From: Glebionis coronaria
Lineage: Eukaryota; Streptophyta; Magnoliopsida; Asterales; Asteraceae
Direction of reading: 5' to 3'
Length of the DNA: 64,000 nt
NCBI GenBank assembly: GCA_025667525.1
Contig: CM046878.1
Location: forward strand, 79,029,696 to 79,093,695
Both the position numbers and the translations under genes were made by a program. The notes beneath the pieces were generated by a model. That model had not been told where the DNA came from. It searched no databases and was given only the letters and a program-made list of their open reading frames with translations. This document shows, one piece after another, positions 10,239 to 21,473 of this stretch (the stretch's first letter is position 1; every line of letters starts with the position of its first letter).

Positions 10239-13200
10239 TGATGAGACTGCTTTTATACATGGTCTCATCGTCTAAATCGGGCTTAAATTGCATAAAATAT
10301 CATAAATACACCAAATATATGCTCGTGTTTGTTACTTGTGTATTTTTAGGTACGGATATTGAGGAAATGGCAAAAGATCACAAGAATCAATCAAAAACGA
10401 ACACGGGAAACGAAGTCGCACAATGAACCGGGCCCAAGTTTGGAATTTTGCAAAATGACCCTTGAAGAATTGAAGATTGGCAATTTTGGTCCCTCATCTT
10501 TGAAGAACTTGTCACAATTAACCCTCCAAATGTCAATTGTACAAGTATGGTCCTTGATGTTTGAAGATTGCACAAGATCAGCCCTTGGAAAATCCAAAAT
10601 ATGCATTTGAAAGTTTTTGTGCCATATTTGACAACTTTCCAAAAGTTGTCTAGTGCAAATTGGGCGCTGATGGAGTTATTTACAACTTGAACAAAATAGA
10701 GAAGCTTGGGGGCCAAGTCTGCCAAACCACCAAACCTCCTCATCCACTCAGGACCTGCCACCTCATCACAACCTACCCATATTACAAAACCCATACCCAC
10801 CACCCATTAACCCAACCACTTTATTAAATAAACTGGTCAAACCCCAGTCAAAACTTACCCTTTCCCACCCAAACAACTTTTTAAATCATTTTATTTCCCA
10901 AAACAGATTAAAAACCCCACTAATCCCTCCTTAAACCCTAATCCTACCCAGACTCAATCACACTCAAACCAAAGGGGTTTTTCCCCTTTTTGTCCAGATC
11001 CTTAATTCACTCTTCTCTCATCCTATCCCACACAAAACCCCTTTCCCCAACACAACCATGTGACCTATGGGACCCTCCCCTGCACCCGTCTCTTTCCCAC
11101 AACCCCAAAACCCGACCAAACCAACGTGTAGGATCCTTCCCTTTGACCTCCAAGCTCAAACCAACGTCTATGATCAACCAAGACAAGCTGGCACATCACT
11201 CTCATTCACATGGGCGCATTTGACTAAATTTGAAGATGAAGACCCAAGGGCTTATTTGGAATTCCAGCAACTAGGGTTTAGCATTAGTTTATGCATACTA
11301 GAATGTTCTTGTACGCCTATAAAAGGCAGCTTAGTTTAGCCTTTTACTCTTGTTCTAGTTTTTAGCTTTCTCCATTGTAATTCCTTTTTAATATTATAAA
11401 AGTTTGGTGTTTGTGTTTAAAACAATTGTAATTCCTTTTTATCAGTGTTAAAAGTTGTGTGAGTGTGATTGAAAGCTAAGAACTGAGTTCCATTTTTAAT
11501 TGTGAAACACTTTGAGTGTTTAAGGTTTTCAAAAAGGATTTTGAAAAAGGGTCAAATTTCAGAAATCCAAAATTCCTTTGAAGTGAAAGTGGATAAGGAG
11601 GTGTTGGATTTGTGAGTTTGAAGCTGTTTTTAAAAGTTGTTAATTGGTTTCAAGGTTTTTGCAAAGGGTTGTAAGTTTTCAGAAAATCAGAAAGTGTTGT
11701 ATTGTTCTTTTGTTTGATTTTCTCTTAGCAGGATTAAGAGATTGTTGTTGTCCAAGGTTCAGCTCAGGCCCCAGCCTGAAGGAGGTGACCTTGCTGTCAC
11801 AAAGGGTCCTGGATGTAGGACCCTTAAGGTAGTTCTCATTTTCCCTTTTTAGTTTCTGAAAATTTTATGTGGTTTGTAAGATTTATTGTGCAAGCTGTTT
11901 AAGTGTGTTTATATGGTTTGATATTGCTTCATTAAGGTTATTATGCATGCTGAGATTGATTGAAATCCATTTGGTTTGATTTTGGTGTGATTTGCTTTGT
12001 TAAAAGTTAATATTCAGTTCTTAAAGGTGTGTTTGGATAAGGGTTTAAGTAGGGTAAATAATCATTACTTGTGCTTAAAACCTGTTTAGATATACTTCAT
12101 AGGGTAGCAATAGGTTATTGATAGGTGTGTTATGAGTTTGGAACAAGTTTGAAGCAAGTTTGTATGAAAAATATTTGGTTTATAGCATAAATCTGCCCAA
12201 GTCATTTTTCTGCTTATTTTGTATGAAATTTGCTCATCAGTCTTGTTAATTGTTAGATTCTAAGGTTGTTTAAGGGTTTTGATTTGCTTGTATGCTAGTA
12301 AGTGAGTTGTATGCAAGATTTTGGCTTTTGAATCTCAGTTTTGTGCAAGCAATTAAGCTCCTAGACCACCAGACCTAGCTAAGCATTACAGCAACCTTGA
12401 TTTGCTTTGTTTGTGAGAATTTGTGTGGTGACCTGCCTGTTTTGTGCTTGTTTTGACTCCTTGTACTCCAAAGAGTACAAGGGTGCCCTGATTGTCCACA
12501 AAAACAACACCAAATACTCATAACCAAGCCCTCTTGGTCTTTGCACAAATGATGAACTCACACTTGTGTTCATCAGAAACATAAGTGCTAACTGGGCACG
12601 TTTCTGCTCATAATCTGTTTAATCTTGATTGTTTTGGATTGTTGTTTGTGAATTTGTAACTAAAAAGGTAACTAGATTTGAGTTTAAAAAGTAAAAAAAA
12701 AAAAAAAAAAGTTTTGTAAAAAGTTCACCCTGCCTGGACTCGAACACGCGACCTTACGTTCCAAGGAGTAGCGTGCTTACCAGTGATCCAGATGACCTTT
12801 TATGTTTACACTTCATTTCATTAATTACTTAAGGTGATTTTGTTTTGTTCTTATTTAAATAAGCCGTAGCTTATTTGGTCTTTTTTAGCTTATTTATTAA
12901 GCTTAGTTGGTCTAGCTTATTTTCCTAGGATATTATTAAGTTTTCAGACTTTTCTGTTTAAAAAGTGTATTTTTCCCGTTTTTAATTTATTTATTAGGAT
13001 TATTTTTAGATTTATTTTTAGAAAGTAAATTAAAAATAGTAAAAAGTATTTTAAAAATCCAGAAAAATAGTTTTTAGGTTTTAATTAAGTTATTTGAGGT
13101 TTACATTCCAAAAAGTTTTCAAAAAGTCTTATTTTTAATTTTATTTGATTTTAGGGTTTTTAGAAAACTTTAAAAATTAATATAAAATTAATAAAAAGGT

Positions 13201-14003
13201 TTTAGGAACTTTAATTTACATTTTTGTTCTAGTTACATTATTTAGGATTTTTGGTAATTTTTTAGAATTTATTTTTAAACTTTTTATTTTTTAGAATATT
13301 TTAATATTATTTTATTAGTAAAAATAGAAAGTTTTATTTTTAACCTTTTTTCATTTTTCCTAGGTTTAGGACATTAAATTAGGAATTTTTTCACTTTCCA
13401 AATATTTTTAGGCTTTTCAATTAATTTTAAGAATTAATTTAAGATTTAATAGATTTTAATAGTTTTTAGGAGTTTAAAAATAGTTTAATTTGGTTTTAAA
13501 ATTTTAAAAAATAGTTTTTAGCTTAATTAGGTCATTTTCGAGGTTTACAAACTTGAAAATCTTGTTTGGGGCTTTTTAATAATTAATTGTGATTTTTAGG
13601 GCTTTAATTAGCATTAAAAAGTCATTATTTAATTAATTAAAAGGTTTTAGCAAGTTTTAATTTTTTGTAAACTCTTAGAATATTATTGTGGATTTTTAGT
13701 AATTTTTAGGAATTTTTAGGTTAAAATTTTAATTTTTGTGTTTTTACGTTTCTACGTCTTAACTTTCTAGTAGTAGTTTTTGTTAATTTTTATTTTTACG
13801 TCTTCGTCATTCTCTTCTCTTTTCTTCTTGTTAATAATCAAAAACATTAATCATCAATTCATTACACAACACACGTGCCTCCTGGAGAGAACGATCCCCA
13901 CTTAAGGGTCATAAGTGCTTGGTTTTCCTAAACCGACACTTAACGCTTACCACTACTATTTTGTTGCTCTTCTTCCTAAAAGGGTATACAAAAAGCTACA
14001 TCA
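10239..14003 (+). repeat. 3' LTR of element B (3765 bp)
   Basis: Partner of 569-4342 with the same order of TATA box (11318), structured segment, antisense tRNA-like sequence (12724-12796) and AT-rich tail. Its tip keeps a perfect 8-bp inverted pair (10240-10247 with 10262-10269). It ends TACATCA and is followed by ATCAC. Confidence 0.92.
12724..12796 (-). other. tRNA-like sequence antisense to the LTR (3' LTR of B)
   Basis: Second copy of the sequence at 3061-3133, with the A- and B-box-like motifs both kept. Confidence 0.5.
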
Positions 14004-14008
14004 ATCAC
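14004..14008 (+). repeat. Target-site duplication of element B, right copy (ATCAC)
   Basis: Matches 564-568. Element A sequence resumes immediately after it. Confidence 0.9.
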
Positions 14009-15678
14009 GTTAGTCGTCTCTCCCTTAACTTGATTTAACCAACGTGCACAATGTCATAAGTGTAGGGGAGACTTTTCCCACATGCTTAAACATTAAGGAC
14101 AATGTTTATCTTAAGTGTAGGGGGACTTCTATCGAAGTTTTAAGTGGACTTTTCCATGAAAATGCCTTCATTTAACCGGAAAATCATTTTTTCAACATTT
14201 TTCAAATTTTTTATTAACTTTGGCCATTTAGTCGTAATTTTTAAATTTTTATCGTTGCTTTCATATGTATATATCCCACAATAAAGTCAAAAATATTAAT
14301 AAAGTGGTGTAGCTAGTTTTGAAATCTTTGACATATTAGGCCCGTTGCGATTATTTTGACTCAACCTGAATAGACTTATCTAAGTTTATTCTAGCTAGTA
14401 CCCTTAACCATGTAGACCTTAATTAGTTTATTAGGCTAAGCATCCACGAGTCTCATTACTTGAGATTTTAAATTGTTGAGAACAAGAAATGATAGAGTCA
14501 ATTATAAGTCGGCATTTTTGCACAAGCTCACTTGGTGTAACTATCTGCCTATTCTCCCATCACTTGCTGATAATTTATGTGCAATATGTAAAGTCGTACG
14601 ATTTGAAAAGTTACTTAGCTTCTAGCCCAAGATCGTTTAAAATTTGCTCGGTAATGATAAGAGTTCACAGCCAAGGCATAACTTATGAAGCGGGGCGCGA
14701 AGATTGGCGAGTCCGAAAAGGCCCTAACAAGGCATGAGGATTCAATTTTATTGCTGAAGATCCAAAGTGATGTGAAAAGCATTATTCCCAAAATCAATAT
14801 GAAGGATCAAGACTCACGACGAAAAGCAATCAACTCCCATAAAGATCATGGAGAAGTCTATCCGAAAAGACCCTAACAAGGTATGAGGATAAATAGATCC
14901 AAGTCCGAAAAGGAGGCGGATCGTTGTATCTCAAAATCCCAATTAGAGATTGAAGAAATAATCATGAAGTCGTGGTCAACAAAGTTGGAGTACCCCTCAA
15001 AAGTCTCCAAGTGAAGAAACTCTATAACGAAGAGAAGACCATTATCTCAAGAACGTCTCAAGATATGAAGTATGAAGTACATGCCAAATATCGGCCCGAG
15101 AAAGGTCTCAAATCGTGAACCGAGTTATGCCAAGATATGAACTTTTTGATATCCCGAGAAGCAGTTTTAAGAGATTTTGTCCTTTAGCTAACTATTGATC
15201 AAATCGTCCTACTTTGCTTTTAGCCTAAATAAACTATCGAAATAAGTCCAAAAATGCATCTTCATGATCATTCTAAGACAAAAATAAAATATAAGAGATA
15301 CACCTAGGAATAAGGGAGTTTAAGCATTTAATTAAGCCATGTGTGTGAGTGTTTGATTTGCTAACTTATAATAACAATGATCTCGTTTCTAAGCTTAGTT
15401 TGGGGAACGTGAAACTTGAGGGTGATAAATCTTCGCAGCGCCAAAGCCCTAATGTAAGTCCTTGATCTCTTTGCAAGTTATTTCCATATAGCTATTTTCA
15501 AGTGAAAATGGTTTTCTATCCTTTTGTTTACTTTAAAGTTTTAATTTCTCTTAGTACTTTAATTTTTGTTTAGTAATATTTTAATAAGGCCAAGGTTGAT
15601 TGATTATGAGAAAAGTGTAAATTAGCTTTGTCACTAAGCATTGCATGAGGGCATGGCAATGGTTAAGTGTAGGGGATT
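14009..15678 (+). other. 3' non-coding region of element A, distal part
   Basis: Continuation of element A after insertion B; no conserved ORF. It contains purine tracts at 14058-14070 and 14114-14125 flanking the inverted repeat TAAACATT (14087-14094) / AATGTTTA (14101-14108). A long segment around 14680-15150 matches the complement of element D near 54600-55050. It ends in the polypurine tract GTGTAGGGGATT (15667-15678). Confidence 0.7.
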
Positions 15679-17334
15679 TGATAGGTGTGAAAACACCCAT
15701 CCTTTTACCACTTATTTCTGGCTAAAACTAGACCAAAACACGTATTTAATATCATTTGTTTGGAATTATGCGTGGTTTTTGTGTTTATTGTGTTTTCAGA
15801 GTCAACCGGATGAATATTGAAGAAAACATGGGATTGCACGGGTTTTATCGAAGAAAAAGACTCAAGACGAAGTCTATTGTCCAAAAGATGCAAAAGATTT
15901 GAAGTCATTGTGCCTATTTGAAGATTTATCGAAGAAAAGGGCCAAAGATGGAAGATTCATATATGTCGAAGAACTCGAGTCTATTAAATAAAAGATTATA
16001 AGACGAGTTGGAATTATTCACCGACACTTCTCAAAATCTAAAGTCGGAAACGTTTATTTAAAGAGACGTAAAGACTAAAGAAGAAAGAAGAAAATAAGCC
16101 CAAAACCAAAGCCCATTCACAAGCCCACCACCACACGCCTATATATAGGATTTCACTTCACCATTTAGGAGTTAGTTTTTTAGTAGTTGTTAGTTTTCAT
16201 TTTCTCTAGTTTTAGAGAGAGAAAGTTCTCAACTTTCTCTCACTAGTTTTCATCTTTCTTTCTTTCAAGATTAAACTTTTGTATTGTTTTTCATTAATCA
16301 AGTTTAAATTCAAGATTTTAATCTTTAATCTCATTCTACCTTTCTTGATTTTAGTTAACTTTTGGTGCGAATTTCATATGATCCGTGTTGTTCATCCATG
16401 TTTTCGTACTCAAAAAGTTAATCTTTTTATGTTTCCTTAAGTTTCTTTACGAATAAGCTTTATGATCTTTGTGCTTATTGGCTTATTTGTAAGTTTAGCT
16501 TATTTACTTTTTAAAGTTTTCATAAAAAGTTCATCTTTTTATTATTTGATTTATAAGTTTGCTTAACTTAAGTTTAGATAAGTTGTAATTTGTGCTTATT
16601 TGATTTGTTTCTTATTAGATTCGTGCTAGTTTTGGTGTTGGCTTATTCATTTAGCTTATTACCCTAGCTTATTTCGAATCAAAAGGTATCGGAAAGGGTA
16701 AAACCCTTTTCCGATTGCATTTATTCCGACGAGAGCACCCAACACCTTATTCCGATATATAGATCGGAAAAGGGTTTTCATATTCCGATTGTGCAGTCTT
16801 CATATTCCGATTGGGGGTTCTTGTCTAACATTCCGATTTGGTTTTGATGTGTGGTTATTCCGATCAGGTGTTTTTCAGATATTCCGATTTGATTGCTTTG
16901 TTTAACATTCCGATCAGAACCTTTTTCCTATATTCCGATTAGACTATGTTTTCAATTATTCCGACGGGGCCTTTGGTTATTCCGATCTGGGTCTTTTATT
17001 TAACATTCCGATTTGCACTTCTCTTTGAACATTCCGATCAGTATCATTTTACATATTCCGATGGTTTAGTTTCCAAGTGTTAGTTTTATTAAGTGTTCTA
17101 GTATTTTTCTAAATTTGTCTTTAAGTTTTCAAGTACTTATTTTCAGCTCGTTATTTTAATTTAATCTTTAAAACTCTTTTCGCTCATTGACATTTACATT
17201 TAATTGTTATTAGTTTAAAATAGATAAACCAACACCTTTTTACTAACCAAGAACAAATCATTCCACTTAGAACCGTGATCAATTCGAGAGGATACCGAGA
17301 AACGAACTTTCAACTAGCAAAATTTCTTTTATCA
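15679..17334 (+). repeat. 3' LTR of element A (1656 bp) with ATTCCGAT array
   Basis: Starts TGATAGG and ends TTTATCA, so the tips are inverted (TGATA / TATCA). The first ~110 bases match the start of the element D LTRs. A small hairpin GGTGT-GAAA-ACACC sits at the tip, a TATATATAGG box lies at 16140-16149, and about 17 copies of ATTCCGA(T/C), mostly 20-30 bases apart, fill 16684-17065. The end is set by the TATCA terminus; the family has no second copy of A here to confirm it. Confidence 0.75.
16684..17065 (+). repeat. Dispersed ATTCCGAT array inside LTR A
   Basis: About 17 octamers of the form ATTCCGAT or ATTCCGAC, two in inverse orientation near 16685 and 16764, are separated by unrelated 15-25 base spacers. 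The spacers are not repeats of each other, so this is not a simple tandem repeat. An array of the same octamer occupies the matching part of the element D LTRs. Confidence 0.75.
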
Positions 17335-17486
17335 GTGGTGCAAATAGAATGCCTGTACCCTCCAACGGGTACTCTAGCTGGCTGGGAGCATGTTTCAGAA
17401 AATATGCGTGAGACATGATGATTGGGGCACAACATGACTACACAGAAAGTTTAGATTGTAATACCAGATGAAGTTGCACGGTTAGG

Positions 17487-18561
17487 CTATGAACCTCTGC
17501 GGTCCTGATCCCGTCCATTGCCAGTGTTCCTGTTAATAAATGCTTATGTGTCAGAATTTATGAATCATATATCAACATAACATATAAATGAATAACTTTT
17601 AGCGACATGCTGTTGCTAGAGTTGTTGGCGTTCTTACGGATTGTCACTATCGCCTCGCTTATCAGATGTAGAACGGTCCTGAGTTTGATTGTTTCCCTAG
17701 GAGTGGTATTGCTGAGTGGCCGGTTAGGACCGGTACCAGTATTTTGCCTGAAAGATACAATTGTATAGGGAACAATATAAAATGGACAGTACTGAATTGA
17801 ATGAATGATTATCGTTTGGTGACTAGGATATACCTCTTCTCAGATCTGTTTGCTTCACCAAACTCGTCTCTCTCCTGCAGCATCTCTAGCTTGCGATCTG
17901 CATCTGCCACCTATGCTACATTAGTAAATGTAGCACACACCAAGTTGTTGGCGACAGAAGTACGAACAACCCAGCGAAAATGATGCGCCTGCTCCTCTGT
18001 TGTTCCGGCTGTTGCACCCAGAAAACCAGCAATTCTAAGGAATCTCTGCATAAATTCCGTACTATTCTCTCCAGCTCTCTGTCGAATGCCATGGTATTCC
18101 CTCTTGAGTCAATCTTGCTCAGCTTTCGGAAAGAACTGATGAAGGAACAACTCTATAAACCGCGCCCAAGTTAAACCAGCAACCCAGTTGTCACCTCCAT
18201 TCGTTTGCTTGAGTTCTTTCCACCATGCCATCACATCTCCCTCAAATTTGTAACAAGCCAGCCTTGCCTTAAAGACACCATCACACCCCATGGCGTCGAA
18301 AACCTTCTTCATGTGTGCAATCCAGCTCTCAGCCTCAGATGGACTGTCAGTCTGCTCAAAAGATCTAGGTCGCTATTTATTGAACCTTTCCAGCCATGTG
18401 ATAAGAGTATCTAGTGGAGGAGGAGGAGGGTTGTTCTGATTCTGGTGCTGATTGTGGTTAGTTTGAACTTCAGCACGAATCTCATTTCTGAGTTGTGGAA
18501 GCAAGGATTATAGAGCAACTTGGACAGCTGCATTCAGTTCCTGCTCGCATTTGTTAACCAT
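17487..18561 (-). pseudogene. Broken Ty3/gypsy gag with intron-like gaps
   Basis: On the minus strand from ATG at 18561, a gypsy Gag can be followed: MVNKCEQEL at the start, WLERFNK, then FEGDVMAWWKELKQ, the LTWARFIELFLHQFFPK motif, and ADADRKLEMLQERDEF near 17870. Internal stops near 18510, 18375, 18108 and 17920 break the frame, so it is not functional. Downstream, GT...AG gaps at 17748-17833 and 17530-17637 look like short introns, because the pieces 17638-17747 and 17487-17529 continue gag-like low-complexity sequence. It may be a gag-derived spliced transcript unit or a chance arrangement. No pol or LTR of this element was recognised. Confidence 0.65.
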
Positions 18562-18750
18562 CTGATAGTTTTAAAAGAGGAAATGAAATGATTAATCTGA
18601 TTAGATCATAGGATAAACATAAGAAAATGATGCATGGAATAGTTTATGAAGGCATAACCAACGAAAATGACATGAATATGGGTGAACGCTTATGGGTCGG
18701 TTCACCAAAAACAAAAATTGACATGATAAGCGTGAACGCCTATGGGTCGG
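18562..18750. repeat. Short direct repeat beside the broken gag
   Basis: GTGAACGC(T/C)TATGGGTCGG occurs at 18682-18700 and 18732-18750, 50 bases apart with one difference. The second copy abuts LTR F. The rest of this 190-base stretch shows nothing recognisable. Confidence 0.6.
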
Positions 18751-21473
18751 TGATGTAGTGGTTTTTAGTTGTTTTACTTACCTTTAGGAATAAGTAAGCA
18801 AAAAACCAATGTCGTGGTAAGTATAAGTATCAACGTTTAGGAAAACGTCAATACTGATAGTTGAGTTCGTTCTCGAGGAGGTATGGTCTTTAGCCAACAA
18901 TAATTATACGATATTTATTCGAGTTATTGTGTTTTCTGGAAAGAAGGAAAAAAGAAAATGGAGACGAATTACGCCAAAAACGGTCGAAAACGCTTCAACG
19001 TACGAACGTAAAAATGAGACCAAACGGAAAATTTCACCAAAAAATTAATTAAAATTTATTAAAAAGTCCTAAAAAGTTTAACTAAGAAAAATATTAAAAC
19101 CAAAAAAATTGAAAATACTTAAATTAATTTATATTCATATTTAAAGTCAATTAAAAATCCTAAAAAAATTAACTAAGAAAAAGACAAAATTCAAACTTTT
19201 ATATTTGTTTCTAAAATACTTTATTTAAAAACTAAAAAATACTTTTTTGAAACTTTTTCTAGCTTTTTTTCTATTTTTAATACCCAAAAACACTTATAAA
19301 ATGAAAAGTGCATAAAAAATTAACTATAAAAAGGAAAAATCTGATTTTTGGTAGAAAAGTCCCTAGTTATATACTAAACATAGGAAAAATAAGAAAGTAG
19401 AAAAACACTAAGTCAATAAGCTGGAAATGGAGGAATAAGCTACGGCTTGTATTTTTGATAACTAAACAAAGTGTCTTTAAATACAAAAGAGGGTAAAGTA
19501 TAACCAATAAAGACCCTATGGCGAATGGTTAATGTGTGTGTGTTGTAAGGCGTAGAGACTGAGTGGGTCACTGTTCGATTCTTGGCAACACCTAACAATT
19601 TTTAAACCTTTTTTTTCTTGGCTACTGGTGGGTGCACAGACCTCCATATACTGCACAATCACAATCCTAAAACCAACTCAAGCCACGAATTTGAATAATA
19701 TACACAATTAAACCAACAAGGACTTTATGCCTCTCTTTTTTTCCTTTATACTTGTTTTTTGTTGGGATGATGGATACACAGGCACCCCGTTTGCGTCTTG
19801 TAGATTTGTTTCACTTGGTTAAGCAATCAAGAAAACCAAAATTTAAAACACAAACAACATGCCAAAATCACTAATCACGTCAAACATTATGCTAGAAAAG
19901 GGACACATCAGGCCTTTTTTTATCTTTTTGTTTCTCTAGCTGTGTGGTTTACTTGTTTGGACAGTAAGCTACCCCACAGCAATTGCTTGTGGGGAGTGAA
20001 CCATAAGCATAAAGAAAATGAAGTAAGTCACATACGAACAAGAGAGATGCACCAATAAATCACAGCAAGTAAGCACACGTTGAGCTGATATCACAACAAG
20101 CCTAAAGCAACACCATAATGAACATTATCAAAGAGTGGACTGGTAAGCAACTTATTTAAGGCTAGTTACGCTCAAAATTTCAAGGCACCCTACTTGAACT
20201 AAAAACTAACATATAAACTTGTAAATCAAAATAGGTTCACAGCTAATAAACACAATATAGTTCAAAACCAACATAACCAAATAATGCACGAACCAAGCAC
20301 ACGCAAACGAATCACACAGACCCAGATCATAAACCACAAGCAGTCAAGAGGATTACAACAATCGCACCACGAATTTTTCTAGAGTGCACAGTAGATGCAG
20401 ATAAGCCAACAGTAACCCCCCTTTTGGTTATGCAGGTACAACAAAAAGTGATCTTGGGTTTTTCTATTGGGTGTATTCGGTTTTGCTGTGTGGAATTTTC
20501 TTGGACAGTAGGGCACACAAATTAACGCAGCAAACACAAACACAAACACAAACACACAGACCTCTATTCACTTTTTGTATTTGGAAATGATGATTTGGTG
20601 ATGTTAAGGCAACAAGTAAACAAGCACCACGGTGAGTGGGTCACATAGACTTTACGCCAACAGTAGGTTAACACTGCGAGACAGAAAGTGGACAGAACAG
20701 TAGGCTTCAAGTGGACTTGTTTTTAAGCACGAAACCCTAAATGAACCTAGAAACTAAAACTGACCACTAGCACACCTAAGTTAACTGACCATACTTGATC
20801 TTATGTTCACGCAGTAAGCTTTAAACAAACAAGAATGACCAAAACTCAAATCACATTCAATGTTAAACAATCTCTAAGCTACATACCTAAACCAAATTCT
20901 AAGGGTTGAACAAAAAGTGAAATTAGACTTACTTTATGTGATTTGACCTTTCTTATGAAGGTTAAAGTTGCTCTAAAATACTCTAATCTTCTAAGACATG
21001 CTGCAAATAAAATTTAGACCTAAGACTTAAAATTTGACAGAGATCCAACTCATGCCAACATTGTGCTATAAACACCACAAGTGTTAACTAAATGCACATG
21101 AAGCAAGGAGGACAAAACACGAAAAATAATAAGACTTAGAATATCAGACAGTGGGCTTAAGCTATATGATGCACTGATCTTGTGGCTATGAGCTGTCCTT
21201 ACTACAAACAAAAAATGGTGATCATAACTAACTTAAAACCCCCAAAACAAACTCCAATCAGTCGGAAACTTCAACATTCTACAGCCTCTAACATTCTTAA
21301 ACAGAAAACTATGCAAAAGTATTCATACTTGGCAGATTTATATAAAAACATACAAAATCATTTGTTAAATTAAAAGCATCAAACTTTTTGCTAAAAATCA
21401 ACAAACCTACTCCAATAGAGTGGATGCAGAGCTAAGTGAAAGCTTAATAGGCACGTACGACCTAACAACCTAC
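18751..21473 (-). repeat. LTR F: minus-strand relative of the B LTR, 5' part missing
   Basis: The left edge TGATGTAG is the complement of the ...CTACATCA end of the B LTR. Moving right, the features of B follow in reverse: the CTCGAGGAGG block near 18870, the AT-rich segment to about 19400, the AAGCTACGGCTT segment near 19440, the tRNA-like sequence at 19512-19595, and then weaker similarity. The start of this LTR would lie further right but is cut by LTR G at 21474. No primer-binding site lies to its left, so it is either a solo LTR or the 3' LTR of a minus-strand element. A possible target duplication is GTCGG at 18746-18750. Similarity to B is clear in parts only. Confidence 0.6.
19512..19595 (+). 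other. tRNA-like sequence in LTR F, antisense to the LTR
   Basis: A-box-like TGGCGAATGGT (19519-19529) and B-box-like GTTCGATTCTT (19573-19583), with tRNA-like spacing. It lies at the position matching the tRNA-like sequence of the B LTRs and in the same relative orientation, although the sequence has diverged. A complete tRNA fold is not convincing. Confidence 0.45.

Larger units (their letters stand above)
569..14003 (+). mobile_element. Element B: complete non-autonomous gypsy element (gag-protease only)
   Basis: This is a complete LTR element of 13.4 kb inserted in element A. It has LTRs at 569-4342 and 10239-14003, a tRNA-Asp-type primer-binding site just inside the 5' LTR, a polypurine tract just before the 3' LTR, and flanking ATCAC duplications. 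The internal region encodes a gag and an aspartic protease with a C-terminal extension. It contains no reverse transcriptase, RNase H or integrase, so replication would depend on enzymes from another element. The two LTRs differ by scattered substitutions and a few small indels, including a 5' LTR insertion near 1130, so the insertion is fairly young. Assignment to Athila/Tat-type gypsy rests on the gag, protease and primer site. Confidence 0.9.
1..17334 (+). mobile_element. Element A: gypsy (Athila/Tat-type) 3' half, split by element B
   Basis: Element A consists of 1-568 and 14009-17334, separated by the complete insertion B. Visible parts are the integrase end, a non-coding 3' region, a polypurine tract at 15667-15678 and a 3' LTR at 15679-17334. 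Its 5' LTR, gag and most of pol lie to the left of the window. The LTR start and the 3' non-coding region are clearly homologous to those of the minus-strand element D, so A and D belong to one family although D has no reverse transcriptase or integrase. The target duplication of A cannot be checked because the left end is missing. Confidence 0.8.
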
